Counted from the stretch's first letter, positions 17,161-25,369 are shown. The stretch is 64,000 nt of DNA from PALSA-610 sp038213435 (GCA_038213435.1 JBBQTI010000005.1:1-64000); one strand, 5' to 3'. A program made the numbers and translations. Notes: a model not told the origin generated them from the letters alone.

Positions 17161-17820
17161 CGCCTCGATCACGGGCCGGTCGCCTTCGACCCGCACATCG
17201 TCGAGCGACCGCCGGCCGTACAGCAGCAAGACGAGCTCGGCGGCCGTCGCGGACGCCGTGGCGCGACTCGGGCCGTCGGAGAGGGGAAACGAGCCGCCCG
17301 TGTCGGTCGCAACGAAGGTGATCGGGGCGGGGTCGCGCAACTGGCGCGCAATCTCGAGGAACTCGTCGAGCCCGTCGGCCACGAGCGCGTCGGGAAGCGC
17401 CGCGGGCGCTCCCGATGCCGACTGCGCGTCCCACCTGTGCACCGCCGCCTCCTGAGCCTGATGACGGGCGATGGCGCCGACGGTCCGCGGCGCCTTCCAC
17501 CACGTCCACGCGGGCGTCTCCCACGAAATGTCGTGCAACGATTCCATGAGCTCCCGCGTTGACGCGCGCATCCAGGCATCGAGGTCGGCCGCTTCTCGCG
17601 GCCCGGATCCCGTATCTTCGAAATCGGGCTCGACGTCGGCTCCCCGGCGCACGTCCCTCGCCCAGAAGCGTTGAACCACTCCGAGATGCCAGACCAGCTC
17701 GCGCAGCGTCCATTCAGGGCACCCGGGAACGCGGTGGTCGAGCGCATCGGCGCGTATCGTCGCCGCGAACGCGTCGCTCTCCGTCTCGATCCAGTCGATC
17801 AGCTCGTCACGGCTCGGCAT
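17140..17820 (-). CDS. Mycothiol-dependent maleylpyruvate isomerase-family protein
   Basis: 226-residue protein of the actinobacterial maleylpyruvate isomerase/DinB-like family. It has the family opening DELIDWIETESDAFAATI, the RVPGCPEWTLRELVWHLGVVQRF block with a metal-ligand His, and a later RHQAQEAAVHRWDAQ segment with the second His pair typical of the metal site. ATG 17820 is chosen because upstream codons in the same frame encode a fragment of a different protein (ABC ATPase). Members use mycothiol as thiol cofactor; the substrate is unknown. Its gene sits directly after a truncated ATPase gene. Confidence 0.75.
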   Translation of the reverse strand: MPSRDELIDWIETESDAFAATIRADALDHRVPGCPEWTLRELVWHLGVVQRFWARDVRRGADVEPDFEDTGSGPREAADLDAWMRASTRELMESLHDISWETPAWTWWKAPRTVGAIARHQAQEAAVHRWDAQSASGAPAALPDALVADGLDEFLEIARQLRDPAPITFVATDTGGSFPLSDGPSRATASATAAELVLLLYGRRSLDDVRVEGDRPVIEAFLLPIQ

Positions 17821-17877
17821 CCGAACACCGTAGGCCCCCGCCGCGGACACGACAATCAGTCGGTAGCGAACGTCGAC

Positions 17878-18101
17878 GCCGAGGCCCGCGAGCTCGCGTC
17901 CGCCGACCCGCACCGAGCCGGCGCTCGGCGACTCGAGCGCCCCGGCGAGATGCAACAACGTGCTCTTGCCACATCCGCTCGGCCCCATGACCGCGACGAA
18001 CTCGCCTTCATCGACCGTGAGGGTGACGCCGCGGAGCGCACTTCCGTCAAACCGCTTCCAAAGCTCTTGACGACATCGTCGAACTCCAGGATCGGACTCA
18101 C
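17878..18101 (-). pseudogene. ABC transporter ATPase, N-terminal stump with frameshift
   Basis: From GTG 18101 (overlapping the PadR stop as GTGA) the first frame gives SPILEFDDVVKSFGSGLTEV; near 18037 homology moves to another frame with RGVTLTVDEGEFVAVMGPSG and Walker A PSGCGKST, ending after GGRELAGLG at about 17878. Signature, Walker B and switch regions are missing, so only about 75 of some 230 residues remain. The sequence then runs into unrelated codons before the isomerase-family gene. This is a deletion remnant of a PadR-controlled efflux-type (LolD/MacB-like) ATPase. The partner permease is also gone. Confidence 0.8.
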
Positions 18102-18631
18102 CGCGCGTTTCCTTTGCGCCCGGTCAGGCGTGCTTCACAGAGGTCGAGCCAACGCAGATCCGCTTCGGCGCGCACGACGAGTGCGTCGCGCACCATCGCG
18201 GTCGCGAGATCGGGATCGGGTGCGGCGGCGCGCAGCGCGCGCCGTCGCTGTTGCAGCAATGTCAGCAGCGCGCTGCGGTGCGCCGTGATGACGGCGAGCG
18301 CGTGCTCGGTCCCGCGGCCTATCGCGAACAGCGCCTTGAGCATGAGCTCGTCACGCGGCGGTGGGTCGTCGACCGGAACCAGCGACCACCACGCGGCGAG
18401 CTCTTCGCGTCCGGCCGCCGTGAGCTCGTAGCGCTTCTGCGCGGTCGTGCCGTCGTCTCGGTTGGCGCGCGCGACGAACCCGTCACGCTCGAGGCGCGCC
18501 AGCGTCGTGTAGACCTGCCCGACATTGAGGGGCCAGACGGCGCCCGTGGCAAGCTCGAACTCGAGCTTGAGCTGGTGGCCGTTTCTCGGCTGCTCTGCGA
18601 GCAACGCCAACAGCCCCTCCCGCACCGACAT
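18098..18631 (-). CDS. PadR-family transcriptional regulator
   Basis: 177-residue PadR regulator. The N-terminal winged helix runs from MSVREGLLALLAEQPRNGHQ through VGQVYTTLARLERDGFV, and the C-terminal region (EADLRWLDLCEARL) is the helical dimerization part. ATG 18631 overlaps the edge of a perfect 13-bp inverted repeat, an obvious autorepression site. It starts a former operon with an ABC ATPase, now truncated, and is divergent from an MFS exporter 116 bp away, which it may still control. Confidence 0.88.
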   Translation of the reverse strand: MSVREGLLALLAEQPRNGHQLKLEFELATGAVWPLNVGQVYTTLARLERDGFVARANRDDGTTAQKRYELTAAGREELAAWWSLVPVDDPPPRDELMLKALFAIGRGTEHALAVITAHRSALLTLLQQRRRALRAAAPDPDLATAMVRDALVVRAEADLRWLDLCEARLTGRKGNAR

Positions 18632-18658
18632 ATACCGAGTATATCTATACTCGGTATA
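18631..18658. promoter_or_regulatory. PadR operator: perfect 13-bp inverted repeat
   Basis: TATACCGAGTATA (18631-18643) is mirrored exactly by TATACTCGGTATA (18646-18658) around the dinucleotide TC. It abuts the PadR start codon and lies in the PadR-MFS intergenic region, so it probably represses padR and may act on the divergent exporter. Confidence 0.75.
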
Positions 18659-18747
18659 GACGTCGAGGGGCGCGCGCCAGGGAGCCGCGCCGCTCGTCCG
18701 ACTTTCAGCAAGGGACTCCTTGTGCAAATCCGCGGCGCCGAGGCACG

Positions 18748-20127
18748 ATGGCGGACGTGCGAGCTCGAGCGCCATCCGATGGCGTGTGGACGCCGGGACG
18801 GCGGGCGCTGACCCTCGGACTCGTCTTCACGATCACGCTCGTCGGCTTCGAGGGACTGGCCATCGCGACCATCCTCAAGGTCATCGACGACGATCTCCGG
18901 GACATCAGCCTGCTCGGTTGGGTGTTCAGCGCGTTCTTCCTGAGCAGTCTCTTCGGGGTCGTCGCCGCGGGTCGCGACGCCGACCGCAACGGTCCGGCGC
19001 GACCGTTCGTCGTCGGGCTCGCGCTCTTCGCTCTCGGCCTGCTCGGGGGCGGGCTCGCGCCGAACATGGTCGTGCTCGTGGCCGCGCGGGCGGTCCAGGG
19101 TGTCGGCGCCGGTGCGATACCAGCCGTCGCGTACGTCGCGATCGGGCGCGCGTACCCCGCCGCGCTGCAACCGCGCATGTTCGCGGTGATGTCGAGCGCG
19201 TGGGTGCTGCCCGGGCTGATCGGACCGGCCATCAGCGGCGCGGTGGCCGAAGCCTTCGGATGGCGGTGGGTGTTCCTCGGACTCTTGCCGCTCGTCGCGC
19301 TCGCGGCGGTGATGACGACCCGGGCGCTGCACGCGCTCGGCGCGCCCGGCGGCGACGAGCCGATCGATCGCCGCCTGGATGCGCTCACACTCGTCGTGGG
19401 AGCGGCACTCGTTCTCGCAGGTGCATCATCGCATTCGGCAGTCGCCACACCGCTACTGGTCGTCGCCGGGTTCGTCGTCGGCGCTCGCGCGTTCTCGCGG
19501 CTCGTGCCGCGCGGCACGGTCCGCCTGGCGAACGGTCTACCTGCCGCGGTCGCCCTGCGCGGGCTCGCAACGTTCGCGTTCTTCGGCACCGACGCCTACG
19601 TCTCATTCACCGTCACATCGTTGCGTCACGCAAGCATCGCGCTCGGCGGCGCGGCACTCACGGTGGCGACACTCACATGGACGGCCGGCTCGTGGATCCA
19701 GGAACGCCGGGTGCGCCGGGTCGGGCCGCAGATGTTCGTGCGCGTCGGCCTCCTCGTGATCGCTTGCGGGATCGGGCTCATGATCGTCGTCGCACGGTTC
19801 GCGGTGCCGACGGCAACCGCCGTGCTTGCCTGGGGCGTCGCCGGGCTCGGCATGGGACTCTCCTACGCGCCGCTCTCGCTCGTTGTGCTCGCCGAGGCGC
19901 CCGTCGGCGCCGAGGGTACGGCCAGCGCCGCGCTCCAGCTGTGCGACACACTCGGCGTCGCGCTCGGCACCGGCGTGGCCGGCGCAATCGTCGCGGCCGG
20001 CGCCAGCCTGGCCTGGACACGTGCGACGGCGCTGACCGTCGCGTTCGCGTTGTGCGCGGCGGTCGCCGTCATCGCAGCCGTCGCCGCGTTGCGGCTTCCT
20101 ACCGCGATCGAAAACCCGCAGCGATGA
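18748..20127 (+). CDS. MFS transporter, drug-efflux type
   Basis: 459-residue major facilitator with about 12-14 membrane segments starting at LTLGLVFTITLVGFEGLAIA. It carries the family's loop 2-3 motif in degenerate form (GRDADRNGPA) and the motif C-like GPAISGAVAE in segment 5, typical of proton-coupled exporters of the DHA type. ATG 18748 chosen. Divergent from padR across the operator; PadR proteins often control efflux. The 3' end runs directly into a triple 29-bp repeat whose first base is shared with the stop codon. Confidence 0.85.
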   Translation: MADVRARAPSDGVWTPGRRALTLGLVFTITLVGFEGLAIATILKVIDDDLRDISLLGWVFSAFFLSSLFGVVAAGRDADRNGPARPFVVGLALFALGLLGGGLAPNMVVLVAARAVQGVGAGAIPAVAYVAIGRAYPAALQPRMFAVMSSAWVLPGLIGPAISGAVAEAFGWRWVFLGLLPLVALAAVMTTRALHALGAPGGDEPIDRRLDALTLVVGAALVLAGASSHSAVATPLLVVAGFVVGARAFSRLVPRGTVRLANGLPAAVALRGLATFAFFGTDAYVSFTVTSLRHASIALGGAALTVATLTWTAGSWIQERRVRRVGPQMFVRVGLLVIACGIGLMIVVARFAVPTATAVLAWGVAGLGMGLSYAPLSLVVLAEAPVGAEGTASAALQLCDTLGVALGTGVAGAIVAAGASLAWTRATALTVAFALCAAVAVIAAVAALRLPTAIENPQR

Positions 20128-20213
20128 GGGCCCGCCCCGGCAGGGCGTGGAGGCCAGGGCCCGCCCCGACAGGGCGTGGAGGCCAGGGCCCGCCCCGGCA
20201 GGGCGTGGAGGCC
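20127..20213. repeat. Three tandem 29-bp GC-rich repeats
   Basis: Three head-to-tail copies of a 29-bp unit (20127-20155, 20156-20184, 20185-20213) differ at one position only (GGC versus GAC in the second). Each unit contains GCCC/GGGC arms around a short loop and could fold. The array lies just after the MFS stop and before the promoter of the next operon, so it may act as a terminator/insulator or be a slippage-prone element. Confidence 0.85.
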
Positions 20214-20219
20214 AGGTTA

Positions 20220-20246
20220 TTGTATGCGTTCGCATATATCTATAAG
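20220..20246 (+). promoter_or_regulatory. Operator-like palindrome and AT-rich promoter region
   Basis: TATGCG-TT-CGCATA (20223-20236) is a perfect inverted repeat followed by TATCTATAAG. A TTGTAT hexamer at 20220 and TATAAG at 20241 could serve as -35/-10, though the 15-bp spacer is short. About 57 bp separate it from the start of the UGSC-like gene. The same palindrome with a 3-bp centre occurs before the TetR gene at 26.6 kb. Confidence 0.55.
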
Positions 20247-20302
20247 GTCGGGCACGTGCGGACGCAGCGGAGCCACGGACGGCGCAGCGAGGGGCAAACG
20301 AG

Positions 20303-20851
20303 ATGAGCTCGAACACCATCTGGGTCCGGCGGCCGACGGCTCCGCCCGCCGGTGACGTCAGCGCTCCGACGTTCCGTCTCGAACGACCGATCGCGGGTCT
20401 CACCATCGGCCTTCGCACCGACCGTGCGTGGCGGTCGTGGCAGTTGATCTCGACCATCTGGGACGGATACCTGCGGCGCGACGGCGCGCAGACGGTCGCG
20501 GTCGAGACCGGGGCGCAGATCGGGCAGCCGGCGTCGAGCGACCGCAAGCAGATCGACGAGTTCGCCGGCCAGGTCGACGCCGCGATCGTCGGCTTGGGCA
20601 CGTGTGGCTCGTGCACGACCTTCACGATCAAGGACGCGGTCACGGTAGAAGAGCACGAAAAGCCGGTGGTCGCCGTTGTCTGCGAGGAGTTCACCGTGCA
20701 TGCGCACAACGTCGCGCGCCACGTGGGCCACGCCGGCATGAACGTGCTCGTGCTTCCCTATCCGCTCGAGGCGCGACCGGCCACGGAGCTGCGGCAGATC
20801 GCGCAGGAGTACTACCCGAGGGTCCTCGAGCTCCTGGGGGTCACGGCGTGA
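20303..20851 (+). CDS. UGSC-like family protein (cysteine form)
   Basis: 182-residue protein containing the motif GLGTCGSCTTF with C101 and C104. This fits the UGSC-like domain, in which the first position is selenocysteine in some lineages and cysteine in others. The rest has an alternating strand/helix pattern (VDAAIVGLGT, KPVVAVVCEEF, HAGMNVLVLPYP), suggesting a Rossmann-like fold. A redox role is likely from the motif but no reaction is known to me. First of four genes whose stops and starts all overlap by four bases, ending with a MarR regulator. Confidence 0.7.
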   Translation: MSSNTIWVRRPTAPPAGDVSAPTFRLERPIAGLTIGLRTDRAWRSWQLISTIWDGYLRRDGAQTVAVETGAQIGQPASSDRKQIDEFAGQVDAAIVGLGTCGSCTTFTIKDAVTVEEHEKPVVAVVCEEFTVHAHNVARHVGHAGMNVLVLPYPLEARPATELRQIAQEYYPRVLELLGVTA

Positions 20852-21900
20852 CCCTCGCGAGCGAGCGCGTCGAGATTTCCGCCGATCCTCGGGACCAGTA
20901 CGACCTGTCGTTCCGCGAGCAATGGGGTGATGGGGTCCCACAGCTGCCGGCGACCGACGACGCGATCGAGACGCTCCTCGATGCTTCTCCGTACCCGGCC
21001 GACCATGTGGTGTGCGTGCTGCCTCCCCGCAACGGGGTCGCGACCGCCGAGCTCGTCGCGGCCAACGCCGCGCTCGCCGGCGTCGCACCGGCCGCGTTCG
21101 GCGTGGTTCTCGCTGCACTCGAAGCGCTCTCCGAACCCGAGTGGAACGCCTTCGGGCTCACGACGACGACCTCCAGCGTCTTCCCGATGCTCATCGTGAA
21201 CGGGCCGTGCCGCGACGAGCTCGGCATCGACTACCGCGCGAGTTGCATGGGCGGCGCCGGTGGACGGGGCTCGATGACGATCGGGCGCGCGGTCGCGTTG
21301 TGCCTGCGCAACATCGGCGGCCAGCGCGCCGGCGATACCACGAAATCCGTGTTCGGGCAGCCGGCGCGGTTCGGATTCTGCATCGGCGAGTGGGAGGAGC
21401 GGTCACCATGGCCGTCGCTCGCACAACGACGCGGGTTCTCGGCCGACGACGATGTCGTTACCGTCCACGGCGGCAAGGGAACGTTCCCGATGGCCGACAT
21501 CCACAATGACGATCCGCGCGACCTGCTCTATCTCATCGCCAAGAGCCTCGCGTACCCGCTCGCGAACATGTTCCTCGGCAACGTCGAGAACGGCGAGGTG
21601 GTCGTCGCGTTCAACCCGATGTGGGCCGAGCGCTTCGGCTCCGCGTTCCCCGACGTCGACGACCTCGCCGCGTACCTCCGCGAGAACGCGTGGCAGCCCA
21701 TAGACCTCTGGCCGGCGACGAACGCAACGTTGCTTCGCGAGCGAGGTCGCGTCGATCGTCACGATCGCGTTCACCTTGTCGAGCGTCCCGACCAAATCGT
21801 CCCGATCGTGTGCGGCGGCCTCGGCAGCCTGCATGCGATCGGACTGCCGAGCTTCGGTGAGAGCACGATGCAGAGCAAGCCCGTCGTGCGCGTGGCGTGA
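20848..21900 (+). CDS. Conserved partner of UGSC-like protein, unknown function
   Basis: 350-residue protein starting at GTG 20848, overlapping the preceding stop. Glycine- and cysteine-rich conserved-looking blocks are LPPRNGVATAELVAANAALAG, VNGPCRDELG, YRASCMGGAGGRGSMTIGRA, FCIGEWEE and PIVCGGLGSLHAIG. Seven or so cysteines are scattered rather than arranged as CxxC, so a metal- or thiol-based active site is possible. No signal peptide or membrane helix. I do not recognise a characterised family; strict coupling to the UGSC-like gene suggests they work as a complex or successive steps. Confidence 0.6.
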   Translation: MTLASERVEISADPRDQYDLSFREQWGDGVPQLPATDDAIETLLDASPYPADHVVCVLPPRNGVATAELVAANAALAGVAPAAFGVVLAALEALSEPEWNAFGLTTTTSSVFPMLIVNGPCRDELGIDYRASCMGGAGGRGSMTIGRAVALCLRNIGGQRAGDTTKSVFGQPARFGFCIGEWEERSPWPSLAQRRGFSADDDVVTVHGGKGTFPMADIHNDDPRDLLYLIAKSLAYPLANMFLGNVENGEVVVAFNPMWAERFGSAFPDVDDLAAYLRENAWQPIDLWPATNATLLRERGRVDRHDRVHLVERPDQIVPIVCGGLGSLHAIGLPSFGESTMQSKPVVRVA

Positions 21901-22157
21901 CGATGGATCCCGCGGTCGTCGGCGCGGCGATCGACGAGCTGGCCGGATTCCTCCGTGCCGACGGCGCCGACCTCCTGGTACGCGAGGCGAACCCGAAGAT
22001 CGCCCGGGTCCACCTCGCACTTGTCCTCGACCGCGTCACCTGCGCCGATTGCATCCTCCCACCCGACGAGCTGCGGGCCACGATTGCCGACGCCCTTCAA
22101 CGGCGGATCGCGGAGGAGTTCGAGCTGGTGCTCGACGACCCGCGCCGAGAACAATGA
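21897..22157 (+). CDS. Small CxxC protein, possibly NifU-C-like
   Basis: 86-residue protein (GTG 21897, or ATG 21903) with LVLDRVTCADCILPPDELRATI. The pattern of a beta strand, a CxxC turn and a long helix resembles the C-terminal NifU domain that carries iron-sulfur clusters, but the usual GACxxCP sequence is not kept, so this is tentative. It overlaps both neighbours by four bases. Could supply a cluster or act as a thiol carrier to the UGSC-like pair. Confidence 0.5.
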   Translation: MTMDPAVVGAAIDELAGFLRADGADLLVREANPKIARVHLALVLDRVTCADCILPPDELRATIADALQRRIAEEFELVLDDPRREQ

Positions 22158-22672
22158 CCGGGCGGGTGACTCCGACGCACGACGCCGCCGACCCGCTTCC
22201 GAGTTGGAGCGCGCTCGTCAACGTGTACCAATCGGTGCTCCACGATGTCGTCGCCGCGCTCGACCAGCAGGCCGGCATCGACTCGGGCGTGTTCTCCGCG
22301 CTTGCCTACCTCGAACGCGCCGGGCCGCAGCACCGATTGCCGATGAGCGAGCTGCAGCGCTCGATGCACCCGCGGTACAGCCAGCCGGGCTTCAGCCGGC
22401 TCGTCCAACGGATGGAGGCCGACGGGTTGGTCGAGCGCCGCATCGATCGCACCGACCGCCGGGCAACGATCATCGCGACGACGCGTGCCGGCCGCAAACT
22501 GTTCCTCCGGGCCGACTCCATCTACATCGCGACGCTTCGCACGTCCTTCGGTCGCCATCTCCGGGCGAACGAGCACGCACGTCTCGCCGCCGTCCTCGGG
22601 CGCGTCACCAGCCGCCGTGGCGAGGGCACGCCGGGAGCAACCGAATCGCGCCGAAAAGCGGACACCAGATGA
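22154..22672 (+). CDS. MarR-family transcriptional regulator
   Basis: 172-residue MarR protein with the winged helix from LPMSELQRSMHPRYSQPGFS through RLVQRMEADGLVERRIDRTDRR (residues about 60-100) and flanking dimerization helices. ATG 22154 overlaps the CxxC gene stop. As last gene of the UGSC operon it probably autoregulates it in response to a ligand or oxidant; no cysteine lies in the DNA-binding region. Its C-terminus is a basic tail of uncertain reality. Confidence 0.82.
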   Translation: MTGRVTPTHDAADPLPSWSALVNVYQSVLHDVVAALDQQAGIDSGVFSALAYLERAGPQHRLPMSELQRSMHPRYSQPGFSRLVQRMEADGLVERRIDRTDRRATIIATTRAGRKLFLRADSIYIATLRTSFGRHLRANEHARLAAVLGRVTSRRGEGTPGATESRRKADTR

Positions 22673-22745
22673 CCAGTTCCGGGGAAGAGAATGCTTCCAC
22701 GGAAGTGGCAACCTGCCCTTCGACCCGACACGAGGAGCACCGATC

Positions 22746-23115
22746 ATGGACTGGAAGCTCGAGCTGGTGGCGATCCCGGTTTCGGACGTCGACCAGGCGT
22801 TGGCCTTCTACACCGAGAAGGTCGGGTTCAACGCCGATTATGACCACCGGGTCAGTGCCGAGATGCGATGTGCAGCTGACACCGCCCGGGTCGGCGTGCT
22901 CGATCTCGTTCGGAGAGGGAATCACGGACGCCACACCCGGCTCGGTACAGGGACTGCAGCTCGTCGTCTCCGATATCGGCGTCGCCCATGCGTCGCTGAG
23001 CGAGCGCGGCGTGCAGGTCAGCGAGGTCCAAGAGTTCCCGTGGGGATCGTTCGTCTTCTTCAGTGATCCCGACGGGAACCGCTGGGCGGTGCAGCAGGTC
23101 CCCGCCCGCGATTGA
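22746..23115 (+). pseudogene. VOC/glyoxalase-family protein, frameshifted
   Basis: ATG 22746, behind a GAGGAG ribosome site, opens a vicinal-oxygen-chelate fold (LVAIPVSDVDQALAFYTEKVGF). Homology stops after AEMR at 22868 and resumes in the next frame with VQLTPPGSACSISFG and ends FFSDPDGNRWAVQQ at 23115. Dropping the T at 22869 restores about 122 residues, the normal length for this family. Metal-ligand positions are not obvious because this subfamily often lacks them. Recent mutation or sequence error. Confidence 0.75.
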
Positions 23116-23226
23116 CGTCTGAGTTGGCGCCAATTTGCGCCGAATCGGTCCTCGAGCGACGACCGGTCCGTAAGCGGCGACGCGGTTTGTCTGATCTCTC
23201 CTCGGAGGACGGCCGAGGAGGAAGAC

Positions 23227-23895
23227 GTGAGGATGCTTGGGCGCCCCGTCAGCCTTCTCACGCGCTTCGGCTTGATCAGCCTGGCGCTGATCGCACTGCT
23301 CGGTGTGGTCGTCGGCGAGGTCTTGCACGGCGCGTTGCGGGACCGGACCCTTGGAGACGCGGTTCGCACCGCCCAGGTAGCGGCGAATATCGGTGTTCGG
23401 CCGGTACTGCGCCCGAGCGATCTCGAGCACGTCTTTCTGCCGCTGCCCAACGCACGGCGCGCGCAGCTAGACGCCGCGCTCCTCGACAGCTTGTCGCGGA
23501 ACAACATCGTTCGACTCAAGATCTGGAACACGCACCACTTCGTCGTGTGGTCCGACAACAAGCGACTGCTGCAGCGATGGTTTCCCGGCGACGACGAGCT
23601 GAACGAGAGCCTCACGGGACGCGTCGCAGCCGAGGTCACGAACCTGCAGTCGCCGGAGGAGCTCGACGACCGATCGCACCAGCGCCTGTTGTCGGTCTAC
23701 GTTCCGCTCGGAGTCGACCGTGAAGGTCATTTCACGGACGACGAGAACGGCAAGATCATCGGCGCATTCGAGATCTATTTTCCGTACCAACCCATCGCCC
23801 ACGCGATCGATCACGACACGCGGCGCCTCTATCTCACGCTCGCCATCGGCCTCGCGCTCCTGTATCTCGCGGTCTTCCGTATCGTCGCGCGTGCG
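23227..23895 (+). pseudogene. Truncated sensor protein (N-terminal input domain of a GGDEF/EAL-type regulator)
   Basis: GTG 23227 follows GAGGAGGAAGAC. About 223 residues: a first membrane helix (LISLALIALLGVVVGEVL), an extracytoplasmic domain with KIWNTHHFVVWSDNKRL and SVYVPLGV, and a second membrane helix (LTLAIGLALLYLAVFRIVARAS). This is the input part of membrane diguanylate-cyclase/phosphodiesterase proteins; the output domain that should follow RIVARAS is absent and the frame continues as nonsense. The following bases encode part of an unrelated protein in another frame, indicating a deletion junction near 23895. Confidence 0.65.
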
Positions 23896-24337
23896 TCCCA
23901 CGGCGCACATCAACGCGCTCACCGCGAACACGCGAGCCTTGACCGACGTGATCGCGCGGGTCTACGGGCGCAACGGCGCGCGGGCATTTGCCCAGCTCTG
24001 GGAGCAACACACGCAGTTCTTCGTCGATTACGCGCAGGCCGACCGAGTCCACAGCAACGCCGCGAAACGTCTGGCCCAAGGCCAACTCCTCGACTACCAG
24101 ACCGACTTCGCGAGCTTCGTCAGCACCGTGACTGCGAGCGGCTCGTCGCTCACCGCAGTGACCGGAATGCTCCACGCTCACGTGCACGACCTCACGAGCT
24201 ACATCGATGCGGACGTGGCCGGAAACGACACCGAGGCGCACCAGATCCTCACCCACGCTGTCGCCACGATGCACCTCATCGCGAAGACGGTCTCCGATGC
24301 CATCGCGGCCCAGCATCTCGAGACTGTCGGCCCATAG
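23896..24337 (+). pseudogene. C-terminal fragment of a secreted helical-bundle protein
   Basis: In the frame ending at 24337, about 146 residues (INALTANTRALTDVIARVYG, QLWEQHTQFFVDYAQA, DYQTDFASFVSTV, HAVATMHLIAKTVSDAIA) match the repeated helical-bundle proteins found exported in actinobacteria, sometimes annotated next to copper amine oxidase-like domains. The N-terminus with signal peptide is missing; the fragment is fused out of frame to the sensor remnant. Its last 60 bases overlap a small membrane-protein gene on the other strand. Confidence 0.55.
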
Positions 24338-24545
24338 TCGGGCGAACGGTGAGATACCGGCGCAGCGCGATCACCGACCAGATCGCCTCGACCACCCCGA
24401 AGGGCCACGCGCCACTCAAGAACCCATAGGAGCTCGAAAGCGCGCACCCGACTGCGAAGGCGAGAACGAATCGCGCGTCGCGGCCTTCGAGTGCATACAT
24501 CACCATCATGAACGTGATGACGCCCACGCCGTACAGGGTCAACAC
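24276..24545 (-). CDS. Small conserved membrane protein
   Basis: 89-residue protein with three hydrophobic stretches: VGVITFMMVMYALE, FVLAFAVGCALSSSYGFLSG and WPFGVVEAIWSVIALRRY. The GAWPFGVVEAIW segment is characteristic of a small, widespread but uncharacterised bacterial membrane protein family. The start (GTG 24545) overlaps the AraC-type gene stop by 7 bp on the same strand, suggesting co-transcription. The last 20 residues beyond the RRYL sequence are non-conserved and overlap the remnant on the + strand. Confidence 0.65.
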   Translation of the reverse strand: MLTLYGVGVITFMMVMYALEGRDARFVLAFAVGCALSSSYGFLSGAWPFGVVEAIWSVIALRRYLTVRPTMGRQSRDAGPRWHRRPSSR

Positions 24546-25369
24546 CGAATGCCGCCGGTAACGCGTCGTCGGTAAGCGGTCGGTGTCTCACCGGTCAGGC
24601 GCCGGAACGCGCGCGTGAACGCGCTGACACTGTCGAATCCGACGGCGGTCGCGACGTCGAGGACGGTACGACCCGGCTCGGTGAGCAGCGCCATCGCGCG
24701 CAAGAGGCGACTTTGCAGCAGGTACTCGCGCCACGTCATGCCGATCGCCGCGAACTTCCGACGCAGGCTTCGCTCTGATATTCCAACGGCCGCGCCGACC
24801 GCACCGACTGTGACCTCCGCGAGATGACACTCGGCGTATTCCATGACCGCACGAAGCGCGCGGTCGGTAGTAGTAGGCAGGCAGAGCGGCGCTTCCTGCT
24901 CCAGCCACTCGGGTACGAGCAGTGCGAACGCGTCGAAGAACGCATCCGCGACCCGATCATTCGACGGTCGGCTGATCGACCACCGTGACGCGAAGATGAT
25001 CATCTCGCGGAGCAACGGCGTCGCGGCAAGAACGCGTACGCGGTCGGCGGCACGCGGCACCATGGTGGGGTCGAAGAACACCGCGATCGACCGCACGCGT
25101 TTGAGCGTCGTGCAGTGCGACAAGCCCGCCGGGATCCACACCGCCTGTTGCGGCGGCAGGAGATGGTGCATGCCCGACGTCTCCACCTCCGCGATCCCCT
25201 CGAAGGCGTATTCGATCTGGTGCATGTCGTGCGAGTGCCAGCCCGTGACGAGATCGCCCCCGTCGTAGGAGAAGGTCCCGGCCCGAACCGGAGCGCCCGC
25301 GCGCATGTCGACCACGGTCGCGGTGGCCGCTTCGGGCAGATCTCTGGCCGAACGCGCAGAGACGGTCAC
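24539..25369 (-). CDS. AraC-family transcriptional regulator
   Basis: About 276 residues. The N-terminal cupin sensor has GWHSHDMHQIEYAFEG and LLPPQQAVWIPAGLSH; the C-terminal double helix-turn-helix has VGAVGAAVGISERSLRRKF and VLDVATAVGFDSVSAFTRAF. Start is uncertain: ATG 25396 overlaps the divergent methyltransferase ATG, GTG 25369 follows a TACATT hexamer at leaderless distance, and ATG 25309 would still keep most of the cupin. I list GTG 25369. The cupin histidines suggest small-ligand or metal sensing. Confidence 0.8.
   Translation of the reverse strand: MTVSARSARDLPEAATATVVDMRAGAPVRAGTFSYDGGDLVTGWHSHDMHQIEYAFEGIAEVETSGMHHLLPPQQAVWIPAGLSHCTTLKRVRSIAVFFDPTMVPRAADRVRVLAATPLLREMIIFASRWSISRPSNDRVADAFFDAFALLVPEWLEQEAPLCLPTTTDRALRAVMEYAECHLAEVTVGAVGAAVGISERSLRRKFAAIGMTWREYLLQSRLLRAMALLTEPGRTVLDVATAVGFDSVSAFTRAFRRLTGETPTAYRRRVTGGIRC

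Noticed and set aside
20303..20851. Selenocysteine-encoding TGA in the UGSC-like gene
   Set aside because: The motif codon is a Cys codon and the frame has no internal TGA.
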